Assembly (NCBI GenBank): GCA_945876095.1
Contig: CAMCMP010000004.1
Location: 1 to 64,000 of the forward strand
Origin: Chitinophaga pinensis
GTDB lineage: Bacteria; Bacteroidota; Bacteroidia; Chitinophagales; Chitinophagaceae
Reading direction: 5' to 3'
DNA length: 64,000 nt
Shown: one piece after another, positions 56,518 to 64,000 of the stretch
Layout of the letters: every line of letters begins with the position of its first letter
How positions within the stretch are numbered: the stretch's first letter is position 1
Made by a program: the position numbers and the translations under genes
Notes under the pieces: generated by a model
Databases searched by the model: none
The model's input: the letters and a program-made list of their open reading frames with translations, nothing else
What the model was told of the DNA's origin: nothing

Positions 56518-59500
56518 TTGGCGCTATCTCATTTAATAAAACATATTTATAATACAGGTTCTGATGACGTAATCCGAAGAGGTAAAAAAATATACGGAGT
56601 TGGAAACGTTGAATTATTAGAGCATGACGAGCTACTAAATGGCGTAATATTTAGAGTAAAAGATGATGTCTACAGTACTTACTATAAAGTTAATCTTCAA
56701 AAATATACAGATCCTCAAACTTTATCACTTCGCTGCAGTTGCCCTTATAATGTGGGTGATATATGTCGTCACGAAGTAGCCGCACTTTTTCAGCTGCAAG
56801 AGTTGATAGATAAAAATATGCTAGGCAATAACAGTAGTGTTTATAATCAAAGGCATACTGTAGCGAAGATGAAATCCGTTGAGTTGAAAACAATCAGGAT
56901 GCTTTGTTCGCCTGAAATTTACGAAGCTGCCGAAGATGTTTTAGAAACAACCAAAGCTAATATTTTAGTCTCTGCCAATGAAAGAGTAGAAGCAGAATTG
57001 AAAATTGAAGGCCAAGTTTTTCCAATTGTAATCCAAAAAAATGATGAAAGGAATTTTGATACATCCTGTAAATGCAACGAAAAAAACTATCCTTTATGTA
57101 TTCATAAGACAATTTTATTTCTTCAAATATTTAGACAATACGGCCAATATTATTTTGATACGATTCGTAATTGGGATAAGGAAAAAAATAAGCTCTTACA
57201 GATTTATGGTTATAGTTTAACTGATGACTTATCAGGAAAGTTTGAATTTGTATACAAAGAGGGAAAACCGTTTCTTATTTTACTAGACACGACTATTAAA
57301 AGAGTAGCCCAGTCAGCAAGTCCTTCTCCAAGGCCTGCTTATTTTCAGGATATTAGGCCACAAGAATTGGAGGAGCAAGAAGCAATTGCCCCTGCCACAA
57401 AAAAATTGGGCGTAGTCTTTAATTTTAATGCCACTGTCTATCCCTATTTCATAGTCGATGCCATACAGGGTGATGTGAATGAAAAAGGAAATACATTGCT
57501 TGGAAAAGCTGAGAAGTTAGACCTCACTAAATATGTAAATACTGACTTATACAGCGAAGATGACAAAATGCTTTTACAGCAAATCCGAAAATTGCAGGCA
57601 TCAGAGGTAAATAAATATCTTAATAGAAACTCTCCTTTTAGTGGAATATGGGAAAATATTATTCAAACCGATGGGGAAGAGTTGCCTGAAGAAACAAGGT
57701 TATTGATTACAGAATACTTTCAACCTAAACTTAAAAAAATATTCGAGGAGCAAAGCAATAATTTATTCATTTATTATTTGCCTGAAAAAAAGGTTTTCAA
57801 AACCGACAATTTGGTAGAAGTATCTTTAAGTGCAAATTCTATAGCACCTCAGTTTAAGATTGCATTAAAGGGAGCTCAGTTTGAACTGCAGTGTCTATTA
57901 AATATTAACGGAGCTACACAGCCTGTAACGGATAATGAATGTAGTAATAGTATTCTTTATTTATACAATCATACTTTTTACCTCTGGCAAAAACCTGAAG
58001 ATGCATTACAGGCTGAAAGTTTTATAAAAAGCGGCAACCTATCACTTACCAAAGAAAACTGGTCAAGTCAAATGCAGAAGCTCATCATGCCGTTGACTCA
58101 GCAATATCTTGTGGAGTTTGACAAATCTCTTATTAAGGAAATAAAGAGTGGTGAGCCGGAAGTAAAATTAATGTTGCAGGAAAAAGGAGATTACTTAGTG
58201 TTTCAACCAATTTTCACTTACAAGGGTTTTGAAACAAAGGCTACTGATAAAGATACTATTACTATACCTGATGGAGATAAAATTTTAATAGTCCATCGAA
58301 ACAAAGAATCGGAACAGCGGTTTATAGACCAGCTCAATTCTTTGCACTCGCAGTTTATAAGACCTTCGGAAGGAAATAGTTTAATATTAAAAGGGCCGGA
58401 GGTTTTAAAAAACAATTGGTTTTTCTTATTTGTAGATTCTATGAAGGAATCAAAAGTGCCAGTATTTGGTTTTGAGGCCCTCAGAAATTTTCGTTTTAAT
58501 ACAGCAAGGCCCTCTACTCATATTCATGTAAGTAGTGGACTCGATTGGTTTGATGCAAAGGTGGAATTGGATTTCGAAGGGCAGCGAGTAGGCATCATCG
58601 ATATCAAAAGGGCATTAGCCTCTAAGCAATCCTTTGTTCAATTAGCTGATGGCACCTTGGGGATATTGCCTGACGAATGGCTAAAAAAATATTCCTTATT
58701 ATTTAAAGTAGGGGACGGAAAAAATGACAAGCTTCGCTTATCAAAATATCACATGAGTGTGATTGATGAGTTGTATCAAAATAGAGATGCAACAGAATTA
58801 AGTTTTGCATTAGATGAAAAATTTCAACGAATTAGAGAGTTTAAAAATATTCCAGCCATTGATGTACCTATTAATTTACAAGCAGTTCTTAGGCCCTATC
58901 AAACGGCAGGTTATCAATGGTTAAACTATTTAAATGAAGTAGGTTGGGGAGGTATACTTGCAGATGATATGGGTTTGGGTAAAACTGTACAGGCGCTTAC
59001 TATGTTGCAGCATTATAAGACACAGGAGGGAAAATTAACTGCAATTGTAGTGTGCCCAACCACCTTGATTTATAATTGGGAAAACGAGATAAAGAAATTT
59101 ACTCCAGAACTTAGTTGGAGGATACACCATGGAAGTATACGTGCCAAAGAAATGAAAGTATTGCAAGATGCAAATATTATTATTACTACTTATGGTACTT
59201 TAAGAAGTGATATTCAGTTGCTGATGAAAATGGAGTTTGATTATGTTGTGTTGGACGAAAGTCAGGCAATTAAAAATCCTGCTTCAAAAGTAACAAAGGC
59301 TGCTTGTCTTCTTACTGCAAAAAACAGGGTATGCATGAGTGGTACTCCTCTTCAGAATAATACCTTTGATATTTTTGCACAAATGAATTTTCTTAATCCT
59401 GGTTTACTAGGAAGTATGGATTTTTTTAGAAATGAATTTGCTAACCCCATTGATAAATTTGGTGAGCAGGATCAAAAAGAGCATCTCCGAAAATTATTGT

Positions 59501-60276
59501 ATCCTTTTATTTTGCGTAGGACTAAGGAGCAAGTGGCAAAGGATTTGCCTGAAAAAACGGAGACTATTTTATTTTGCGAAATGGACAAGGAGCAGCGAAA
59601 AATTTACGATGCCTATCGAAATAGCTATCGAGATAAAATTATGGGGGTTATTGACCAGCAGGGAATTGATAAATCGCAGCTTACCATTTTGCAAGGCTTG
59701 ATGAAACTAAGACAAATTTGTGATAGCCCAGCAATCTTAAACGAAGAAGAAAAATATCCTAACCATTCCATCAAGCTTGATGAGTTAACTCGAGAAATAG
59801 GCGAAAATATTGGTCAGCATAAGGCATTGATATTCTCTCAATTTTTGGGAATGCTTTCGTTAATCAAAGATAAATTGATAGAGACAGGAGTGCCGTTTGA
59901 GTATTTTGATGGAAGTACAAGTATTAATGATCGACAAACAGCGATAGATAATTTTCAAAATAAAGATGAAAGTCGGGTATTCCTAATTTCATTAAAGGCA
60001 GGAGGAGTAGGTTTAAATCTTACGGCAGCAGATTACGTATACATTGTAGATCCATGGTGGAATCCAGCAGTTGAACAGCAGGCTATTGACCGCACCCATC
60101 GTATTGGACAAACGAAAAATATTTTCGCCTACCGGATGATTTGTATTGACACCATAGAGGATAAGATTTTACAGCTTCAGGAGCGCAAGCGTAAACTGGC
60201 AAGTGAACTGATATCTGACGATATCAATTTTGTAAAAGCATTGAGCAAGGCAGATGTTGAGTACCTTTTTAGTTAG
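56518..60276 (+). CDS. SWIM-domain SNF2-family DEAD/DEAH helicase
   Basis: The 1,252-residue protein begins from a TTG, as no ATG lies upstream or for over 100 codons. Near residues 75-90 and 180-195 it has two SWIM-type zinc motifs of the form Cys-x-Cys-x7-Cys-x-His (CSCPYNVGDICRH and CKCNEKNYPLCIH). The last 470 residues are an SNF2 ATPase: LADDMGLGKTVQALTM, VVLDESQAIKN, RRTKEQVAKDLP, SLKAGGVGLNLTAADYV and DRTHRIGQT. It translocates on double-stranded DNA, acting on chromatin-like complexes or RNA polymerase. It is the RapA-like type with an extended N-terminus seen in Bacteroidota. Confidence 0.9.
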   Translation: MALSHLIKHIYNTGSDDVIRRGKKIYGVGNVELLEHDELLNGVIFRVKDDVYSTYYKVNLQKYTDPQTLSLRCSCPYNVGDICRHEVAALFQLQELIDKNMLGNNSSVYNQRHTVAKMKSVELKTIRMLCSPEIYEAAEDVLETTKANILVSANERVEAELKIEGQVFPIVIQKNDERNFDTSCKCNEKNYPLCIHKTILFLQIFRQYGQYYFDTIRNWDKEKNKLLQIYGYSLTDDLSGKFEFVYKEGKPFLILLDTTIKRVAQSASPSPRPAYFQDIRPQELEEQEAIAPATKKLGVVFNFNATVYPYFIVDAIQGDVNEKGNTLLGKAEKLDLTKYVNTDLYSEDDKMLLQQIRKLQASEVNKYLNRNSPFSGIWENIIQTDGEELPEETRLLITEYFQPKLKKIFEEQSNNLFIYYLPEKKVFKTDNLVEVSLSANSIAPQFKIALKGAQFELQCLLNINGATQPVTDNECSNSILYLYNHTFYLWQKPEDALQAESFIKSGNLSLTKENWSSQMQKLIMPLTQQYLVEFDKSLIKEIKSGEPEVKLMLQEKGDYLVFQPIFTYKGFETKATDKDTITIPDGDKILIVHRNKESEQRFIDQLNSLHSQFIRPSEGNSLILKGPEVLKNNWFFLFVDSMKESKVPVFGFEALRNFRFNTARPSTHIHVSSGLDWFDAKVELDFEGQRVGIIDIKRALASKQSFVQLADGTLGILPDEWLKKYSLLFKVGDGKNDKLRLSKYHMSVIDELYQNRDATELSFALDEKFQRIREFKNIPAIDVPINLQAVLRPYQTAGYQWLNYLNEVGWGGILADDMGLGKTVQALTMLQHYKTQEGKLTAIVVCPTTLIYNWENEIKKFTPELSWRIHHGSIRAKEMKVLQDANIIITTYGTLRSDIQLLMKMEFDYVVLDESQAIKNPASKVTKAACLLTAKNRVCMSGTPLQNNTFDIFAQMNFLNPGLLGSMDFFRNEFANPIDKFGEQDQKEHLRKLLYPFILRRTKEQVAKDLPEKTETILFCEMDKEQRKIYDAYRNSYRDKIMGVIDQQGIDKSQLTILQGLMKLRQICDSPAILNEEEKYPNHSIKLDELTREIGENIGQHKALIFSQFLGMLSLIKDKLIETGVPFEYFDGSTSINDRQTAIDNFQNKDESRVFLISLKAGGVGLNLTAADYVYIVDPWWNPAVEQQAIDRTHRIGQTKNIFAYRMICIDTIEDKILQLQERKRKLASELISDDINFVKALSKADVEYLFS

Positions 60277-60302
60277 TTGATCCTCAAAAATCGCAAGCGA
60301 TT

Positions 60303-60605
60303 ATTTGGTAAAGCTTTTGATCAAAATTGATTGATTAATAATTTCTCCTTTTTTTGTAAAATAAAGTTAACTATATAGATCTGAAATTTCCTTTGGAATA
60401 GAGGCCTTTTACTTTTTTGCCTTGATGCAAAAAAGTAACAAAAAAAATCAATCCTGCGAATAAAAAGGCTGAAATTTTAAATATCAGCCTAAAATCAAGG
60501 AACTCGCGGGTAGAGTAAGTTGCTTTAAAGGACCTGCTCGCTCAAACAGCCTTGATTTTTTAACGTCTGATATTTAAAATTTCTAGCACTTTTTATTCGA
60601 GGGCG
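60303..60605 (+). repeat. Interspersed hairpin repeat, copy 2
   Basis: This is a second copy of the element at 50514. From CGAATAAAAA at 60457 to TTTTTATTCG at 60599 it can fold as one long hairpin, including a perfect 17-bp pair (GAAATTTTAAATATCAG with its complement) and AAAATCAAGG against CCTTGATTTT. It lies just after the helicase gene. Confidence 0.8.
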
Positions 60606-61072
60606 TAAAAACTTTACAATCTTAAACTCCCTAACCCAACTTTTTTGGATCGGCTACTTACGAATTAATATAATCTTTCAATCGCTTCATGTCTCTTTTA
60701 TCACTGGATTTAAAAACAGCTTTATAAACGTTGTAAAAAAACTTTGCAACCTACAAAAAAAATAACGGAAGGTAGGTTTTAGTATTGATAGAATTAGGAT
60801 TTACTTTAAAGTTATTCAACTTACTTACCCTATTCAATAGCAATCCTTCTAATATACGGTAGAGATTGTTCCAGTATTTTAACCAATTTTATATTTTTAA
60901 AAACACCGTTTTCTTTCTCAAAAATCATATTCAATTCTTAACATTTATTTGTAAAATGCTGAGAAAAGGCTTGCTACATTAATCTTAAAATAATCTTAAT
61001 AGAAATGAAGGGTATTTAATTAGTCGACACTTAAAAGTCGGGTTTGGCAATTTGATATAATATTAATTTAAA
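60606..61072. other. Spacer between two inverted repeat copies
   Basis: The 467 bases between repeat copies 2 and 3 hold no intact gene. On the minus strand a 30-codon stretch at 60658-60750 reads FYNVYKAVFKSSDKRDMKR and ends in a stop. It could be a decayed gene end. Confidence 0.35.
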
Positions 61073-61350
61073 CGCCCTCGAATAAAAAGTGCTAGAAATT
61101 TTAAATGTCAGCCGTTAAAAAATCAAGGCTGTCTGAGCCGGCACTTCCTTTAAAGAAACATACTCTACTGGCGAGTTCCTTGATTTTAGGATGACATTTA
61201 AAATTTCAGCCTTTTTATTCGCAGGCTTGATTTTTTTTGTTACTTTTTTGCATCAAGGCAAAAAAGTAAAAGCACTCTATTCCAAAGAAAATTTCAGACT
61301 TATATACCTAACTTTTATTTTACTAAAAAGCAATACGAATGAGATATTAG
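61073..61350 (-). repeat. Interspersed hairpin repeat, copy 3 (inverted)
   Basis: This is the third copy, on the opposite strand, with the same blocks in reverse order. Its outer end overlaps the last codons of the ureE-like gene (stop at 61347). It faces copy 2, so the pair encloses 60606-61072. Confidence 0.8.
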
Positions 61351-61787
61351 TCCCTCGATTTTAGCAATGGAGTAACTAGTTTTCTTTTTTCAAGACTAAT
61401 ATTATAGCCTGCTGCAGAAAAAGAACGAAATAGTGAATCTTCAAATGGAATCAGTATTTCGTCTGATTGGTAAAAGGCTTGTTGATGACTTTCCCCGATT
61501 TCATTACATATCCTACCCATTTCTAACATTGATTTTGGTCGCAATACAATTGTATTACAATCTTTAAGCTCTATTGCAATAACCTTGAAGTCGTCTTCGT
61601 AAATAATATCGCCTTCAGAAAGGGCTGGATTTTCTTTTACAAATTCCATGACAACATCAAGCCCAGCAATAGTTTTTTTGTGTAAGATTCTTATATTAGT
61701 TTCATGCCATTCCAATATTACGTAATCAATTTTTCGGTTATTGATATTAAAAAAATTGATATTACCTATTTTTTCAGTGATTAGCAT
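61347..61787 (-). CDS. ureE: Urease accessory protein UreE-like
   Basis: The 146-residue protein follows the UreE layout: MLITEKIGNI at the start, DYVILEWHETNIRILHKKT, EGDIIYEDDF, the central metal-site region RICNEIGESHQQAFYQSDEI, and a final EKRKLVTPLLKSRD. It would deliver nickel to urease. The C-terminal His-rich tail of enteric UreE is absent, as in many Bacteroidota. No other urease gene is visible in the window, so it may be separated from its cluster or serve another metalloenzyme. The stop sits inside repeat copy 3. Confidence 0.75.
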   Translation of the reverse strand: MLITEKIGNINFFNINNRKIDYVILEWHETNIRILHKKTIAGLDVVMEFVKENPALSEGDIIYEDDFKVIAIELKDCNTIVLRPKSMLEMGRICNEIGESHQQAFYQSDEILIPFEDSLFRSFSAAGYNISLEKRKLVTPLLKSRD

Positions 61788-61824
61788 GGGGAAATATAAA
61801 ATTTTAAAATTGGCATTAAATCAA

Positions 61825-62505
61825 TTATAAATTAATCGCTGCTCCAATGAATTGACAGAATAAGCCTACTACCAGCCCCGCATAAATTTCCTTTGGCTGG
61901 TGGTCGCTCACAATCATACGAGAAGTACAAACAATACCCGTTGTTAATAGAGCAATAGTTAATGGGCCTGTCATTAACATAGTGTTTTGTTGCATGACAA
62001 CTAAAAATAGCCCAAGCATTCCTCCCATCCCTATGGCGTGCATACTTATTTTATGATAAATGTTTGCAATTAATGCAGCAGAGGAGGATATAAATACTCC
62101 AAACATAAATGCGACTAATATTCTCGGCACAAAGCTTTGCTCTCTCAATACATATTGTGTCCAAAAGAAAAATGTCATCGATGCGATATAAGGAATGATC
62201 CTATCTTTTTGAGTTTTTAGGAAGATAGAATTGATAAATCCTAAACCCTTAAGAAGTAAAACGGTGATCAAAGGAAATGCAAAAGCATTAATAGCCACTA
62301 AAAACAAAATTTTATATTTTCCCATTGTGCTAAAGCCTACAAAATAATTAGGATGAATGAAAGCCAGCATCCAGGTAACATACAGCGGGATAAAAATTGG
62401 GTGGAATAGGTATGAAAAAAAATTAGCCAATAGTCGTATAATCAGAGAGTGTTTTTCGGATGGGCTTGATAGTATTTCTTTGTTTTCAAGGGCCTGGGGT
62501 TGCAT
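61825..62505 (-). CDS. PAP2-like integral membrane protein
   Basis: The 226-residue protein has about six membrane segments and degenerate type 2 phosphatidic acid phosphatase motifs: KTQKDRIIP (for KxxxxxxRP), SMHAIGMGG (in place of PSGH), and SRMIVSDHQPKEIYAG (SRx5H). The last aspartate is Glu. The motifs lie in PAP2 order, so it is probably a lipid-phosphate phosphatase relative, whether active or not. It is 30 bases downstream of rpoN on the same strand. Confidence 0.7.
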   Translation of the reverse strand: MQPQALENKEILSSPSEKHSLIIRLLANFFSYLFHPIFIPLYVTWMLAFIHPNYFVGFSTMGKYKILFLVAINAFAFPLITVLLLKGLGFINSIFLKTQKDRIIPYIASMTFFFWTQYVLREQSFVPRILVAFMFGVFISSSAALIANIYHKISMHAIGMGGMLGLFLVVMQQNTMLMTGPLTIALLTTGIVCTSRMIVSDHQPKEIYAGLVVGLFCQFIGAAINL

Positions 62506-62534
62506 GGGTAATTTTTTATTGAGCTGGGTATTAA

Positions 62535-64000
62535 TTACAATTCTTTTCTTAATCTTGCTACTGGCACATTGAGCTGCTCTCTGTATTTTGCCACAGTTCT
62601 TCTTGCAATATTATATCCTTTTTCTTGTAAAAGCTCAGTTAATCTTTCATCACTTAATGGATGTTTTTTACTTTCTTCTCCAATTAAGTCACTTAAAATT
62701 TTCTTTACTTCTCTTGTACTAACTTCTTCTCCACTGTCTGTTTGTAAACTTTCACTGAAAAAAAACTTTAAACGGTAGGTTCCAAATTCTGTTTGTACAA
62801 ACTTGCTATTGGCAACTCTGCTGATTGTACTGATGTCAAGGTTTGTTTTTTCAGCAATGTCTTTTAAAATCATTGGCCTCATTTCTGTCTCGTCTCCAGT
62901 AACAAAAAAATCATATTGATAATTCATGATGGCTTCCATTGTGCTCAGCAGTGTATGTTGCCGTTGCTTAATTGCATCGATGAACCATTTTGCAGAATCA
63001 ATTTTTTGTTTGATAAACAATACGGCTTCTTTTTGTCTTTTATCTTTTTTTGTTCCCCGATCATAATCTTTCAACATATCTCGGTAGCCCTCACTTATTC
63101 TAAGATCTGGGGCATTTCTGCTGTTAAGGGTAAGCTCTAATTTACCCATATTATTTACTATAAAAAAATCTGCAATTACATAACCTTCTCCTTTTCCGCT
63201 TCCACCAATATTTCCACCAGGCTTTGGATTTAGCTTGACAATCTGATGAATAATTTCTCTAAGTTGGTCATCAGAAATATTTAGTCCTCGTTGAATTTTT
63301 TCGTAATGTTTTTTAGTGAATTCCTCAAAATATTTTGTTAATACTTTGATTGCCATTTCCACTGCGCCGCCTTCACCAATTCTTCTTTGTAATTGAATAA
63401 GTAAACATTCTTGTAAATTTCTGGCACCTACACCTGGCGGATCAAACTGTTGAATTTGGATTACCAATTCCAAAATCTCTCCTTCTGTCGTATGTATATT
63501 TTGTCTGAAGGCAAGATCATCGACAATTGCACTGATTTCTCTTCTTAAATATCCGTCATCATCCAAATTTCCAATAATCTGTTCCGCTACCATTTGTTTA
63601 TGTTCATCTAAATTCAATTGCCCCAACTGCTCAAGCATGATTTCATTGAAGCCGGTTTCAACTTTATGTGGAATTACTTTATTGTCATCGGCTTCAGGAT
63701 AATTTTCATCTCTCATTTTATAATCCGCAATATCATCATCTCCGTCTTGAACATAATCACTGATATCTATATTTTCATACTCATCTTTACTTCCATCTAA
63801 ATCAAATTCATCTTCTTTCGTTTCAAACTCTTCTGTAGGATCATTTTCAAATTCTTCAGCAACTTCTTCTTCCCCGGTTTCTAAAGCAGGATTTTCTTCC
63901 AGCTCTTCCTTGATTCGTTCTTCCAATAAGGCAGTAGGCACCTGCAGTAATTTCATTAATTGAATTTGCTGAGGTGATAATTTTTGTAATTGCTTTTGAT
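62535..64000 (-). CDS. rpoN: RNA polymerase sigma-54 factor, C-terminal 488 codons (5' end outside window)
   Basis: The visible sequence runs from the window edge (QKQLQKLSPQQIQLMKLLQ) through the acidic region, the core-binding domain and the DNA-binding helix. It ends with the RpoN box ARRTVAKYREQL and LRKEL. The frame is open past position 64000, so the true start is outside; the Met at 63956 is internal, since the segment before it is the conserved activator-binding region I. It directs transcription from -24/-12 promoters with enhancer-binding proteins. The acidic stretch between residues 30 and 90 is longer than in enteric RpoN. Confidence 0.95.
   Translation of the reverse strand, partial: QKQLQKLSPQQIQLMKLLQVPTALLEERIKEELEENPALETGEEEVAEEFENDPTEEFETKEDEFDLDGSKDEYENIDISDYVQDGDDDIADYKMRDENYPEADDNKVIPHKVETGFNEIMLEQLGQLNLDEHKQMVAEQIIGNLDDDGYLRREISAIVDDLAFRQNIHTTEGEILELVIQIQQFDPPGVGARNLQECLLIQLQRRIGEGGAVEMAIKVLTKYFEEFTKKHYEKIQRGLNISDDQLREIIHQIVKLNPKPGGNIGGSGKGEGYVIADFFIVNNMGKLELTLNSRNAPDLRISEGYRDMLKDYDRGTKKDKRQKEAVLFIKQKIDSAKWFIDAIKQRQHTLLSTMEAIMNYQYDFFVTGDETEMRPMILKDIAEKTNLDISTISRVANSKFVQTEFGTYRLKFFFSESLQTDSGEEVSTREVKKILSDLIGEESKKHPLSDERLTELLQEKGYNIARRTVAKYREQLNVPVARLRKEL

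Noticed and set aside
60926..61000. Minus-strand words resembling the start of acetylglutamate kinase (LPYIRR)
   Set aside because: Only a few residues match, no downstream kinase motif follows, and the frame ends at once.
1..64000. CRISPR array, rRNA operon or replication origin
   Set aside because: No set of evenly spaced short direct repeats, no rRNA-like sequence and no DnaA-box cluster was seen on reading both strands.

Overview
The window looks like chromosomal DNA of a Bacteroidota bacterium, most likely a Chitinophagaceae-type member. It is AT-rich, has almost no Shine-Dalgarno sequences, carries a SusC/SusD pair with a cluster-bound FadR-type regulator, and includes lineage-typical small families (IPExxxVDY protein, BlaI/M56 pair, PspC protein, DUF805). 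Species cannot be set from sequence alone. Layout: (A) Positions 155-28681 form a genomic island. A 43-bp direct repeat, made of the last bases of tRNA-Phe(GAA) and its terminator palindrome, lies at 155-197 and again at 28639-28681. The C-terminal stump of a tyrosine recombinase (28395-28617) abuts the tRNA end, so the island looks stranded. An IS4-like transposase begins just outside, at the left window edge. (B) 701-24623 is one long, almost wholly co-directional cluster for acidic nine-carbon sugars or a relative. It runs: FadR-family regulator, SusC, SusD, N-acetylneuraminate-lyase-like aldolase, NanM-like kelch mutarotase, GH33 sialidase, PhyH dioxygenase, second sialidase, MFS transporter, D-2-hydroxyacid dehydrogenase, enolase-superfamily dehydratase, PhyH, DapA-family aldolase, BNR protein, second dehydrogenase (broken by one in-frame TAA), second dehydratase, sialidase-SGNH esterase fusion, third PhyH. 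The first part can be read as ordinary sialic acid release, uptake, anomer exchange and lyase cleavage. The second part (11.2-23.8 kb, visibly richer in G+C) has enzymes for oxidising, dehydrating and aldol-cleaving a sugar acid, in two partly parallel sets. I do not recognise this combination as a described pathway, and it is the best candidate for something new. A duplicated 5' end of the fusion gene (16960-17118 and 21695-21858) brackets one set, which suggests a cassette insertion. (C) 24.8-28.4 kb holds AT-rich remains of a conjugative-type element: an excisionase-like HTH protein, a frameshifted zinc-finger gene, an RteC-like wreck, a truncated nuclease, DUF805 and DUF3137 genes, and the integrase stump. 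(D) 28.67-64.0 kb is ordinary core genome: tRNA-Phe, alcohol dehydrogenase, RecQ, mannose-1-phosphate guanylyltransferase, methionine-type aminotransferase, universal stress protein, BlaI/M56 signalling pair, MntA/HepT toxin-antitoxin pair, AsnRS, Rho, SelU/SelD, pterin dehydratase, M28 peptidase, FeoB, PadR/PspC, GcvT, ComB, a SWIM-SNF2 helicase, a lone UreE, a PAP2-like protein, and RpoN running off the right edge. Three copies of a roughly 0.3-kb hairpin-forming interspersed repeat lie at 50.5, 60.3 and 61.1 kb. All function calls rest on reading motifs by eye; no database search was possible.
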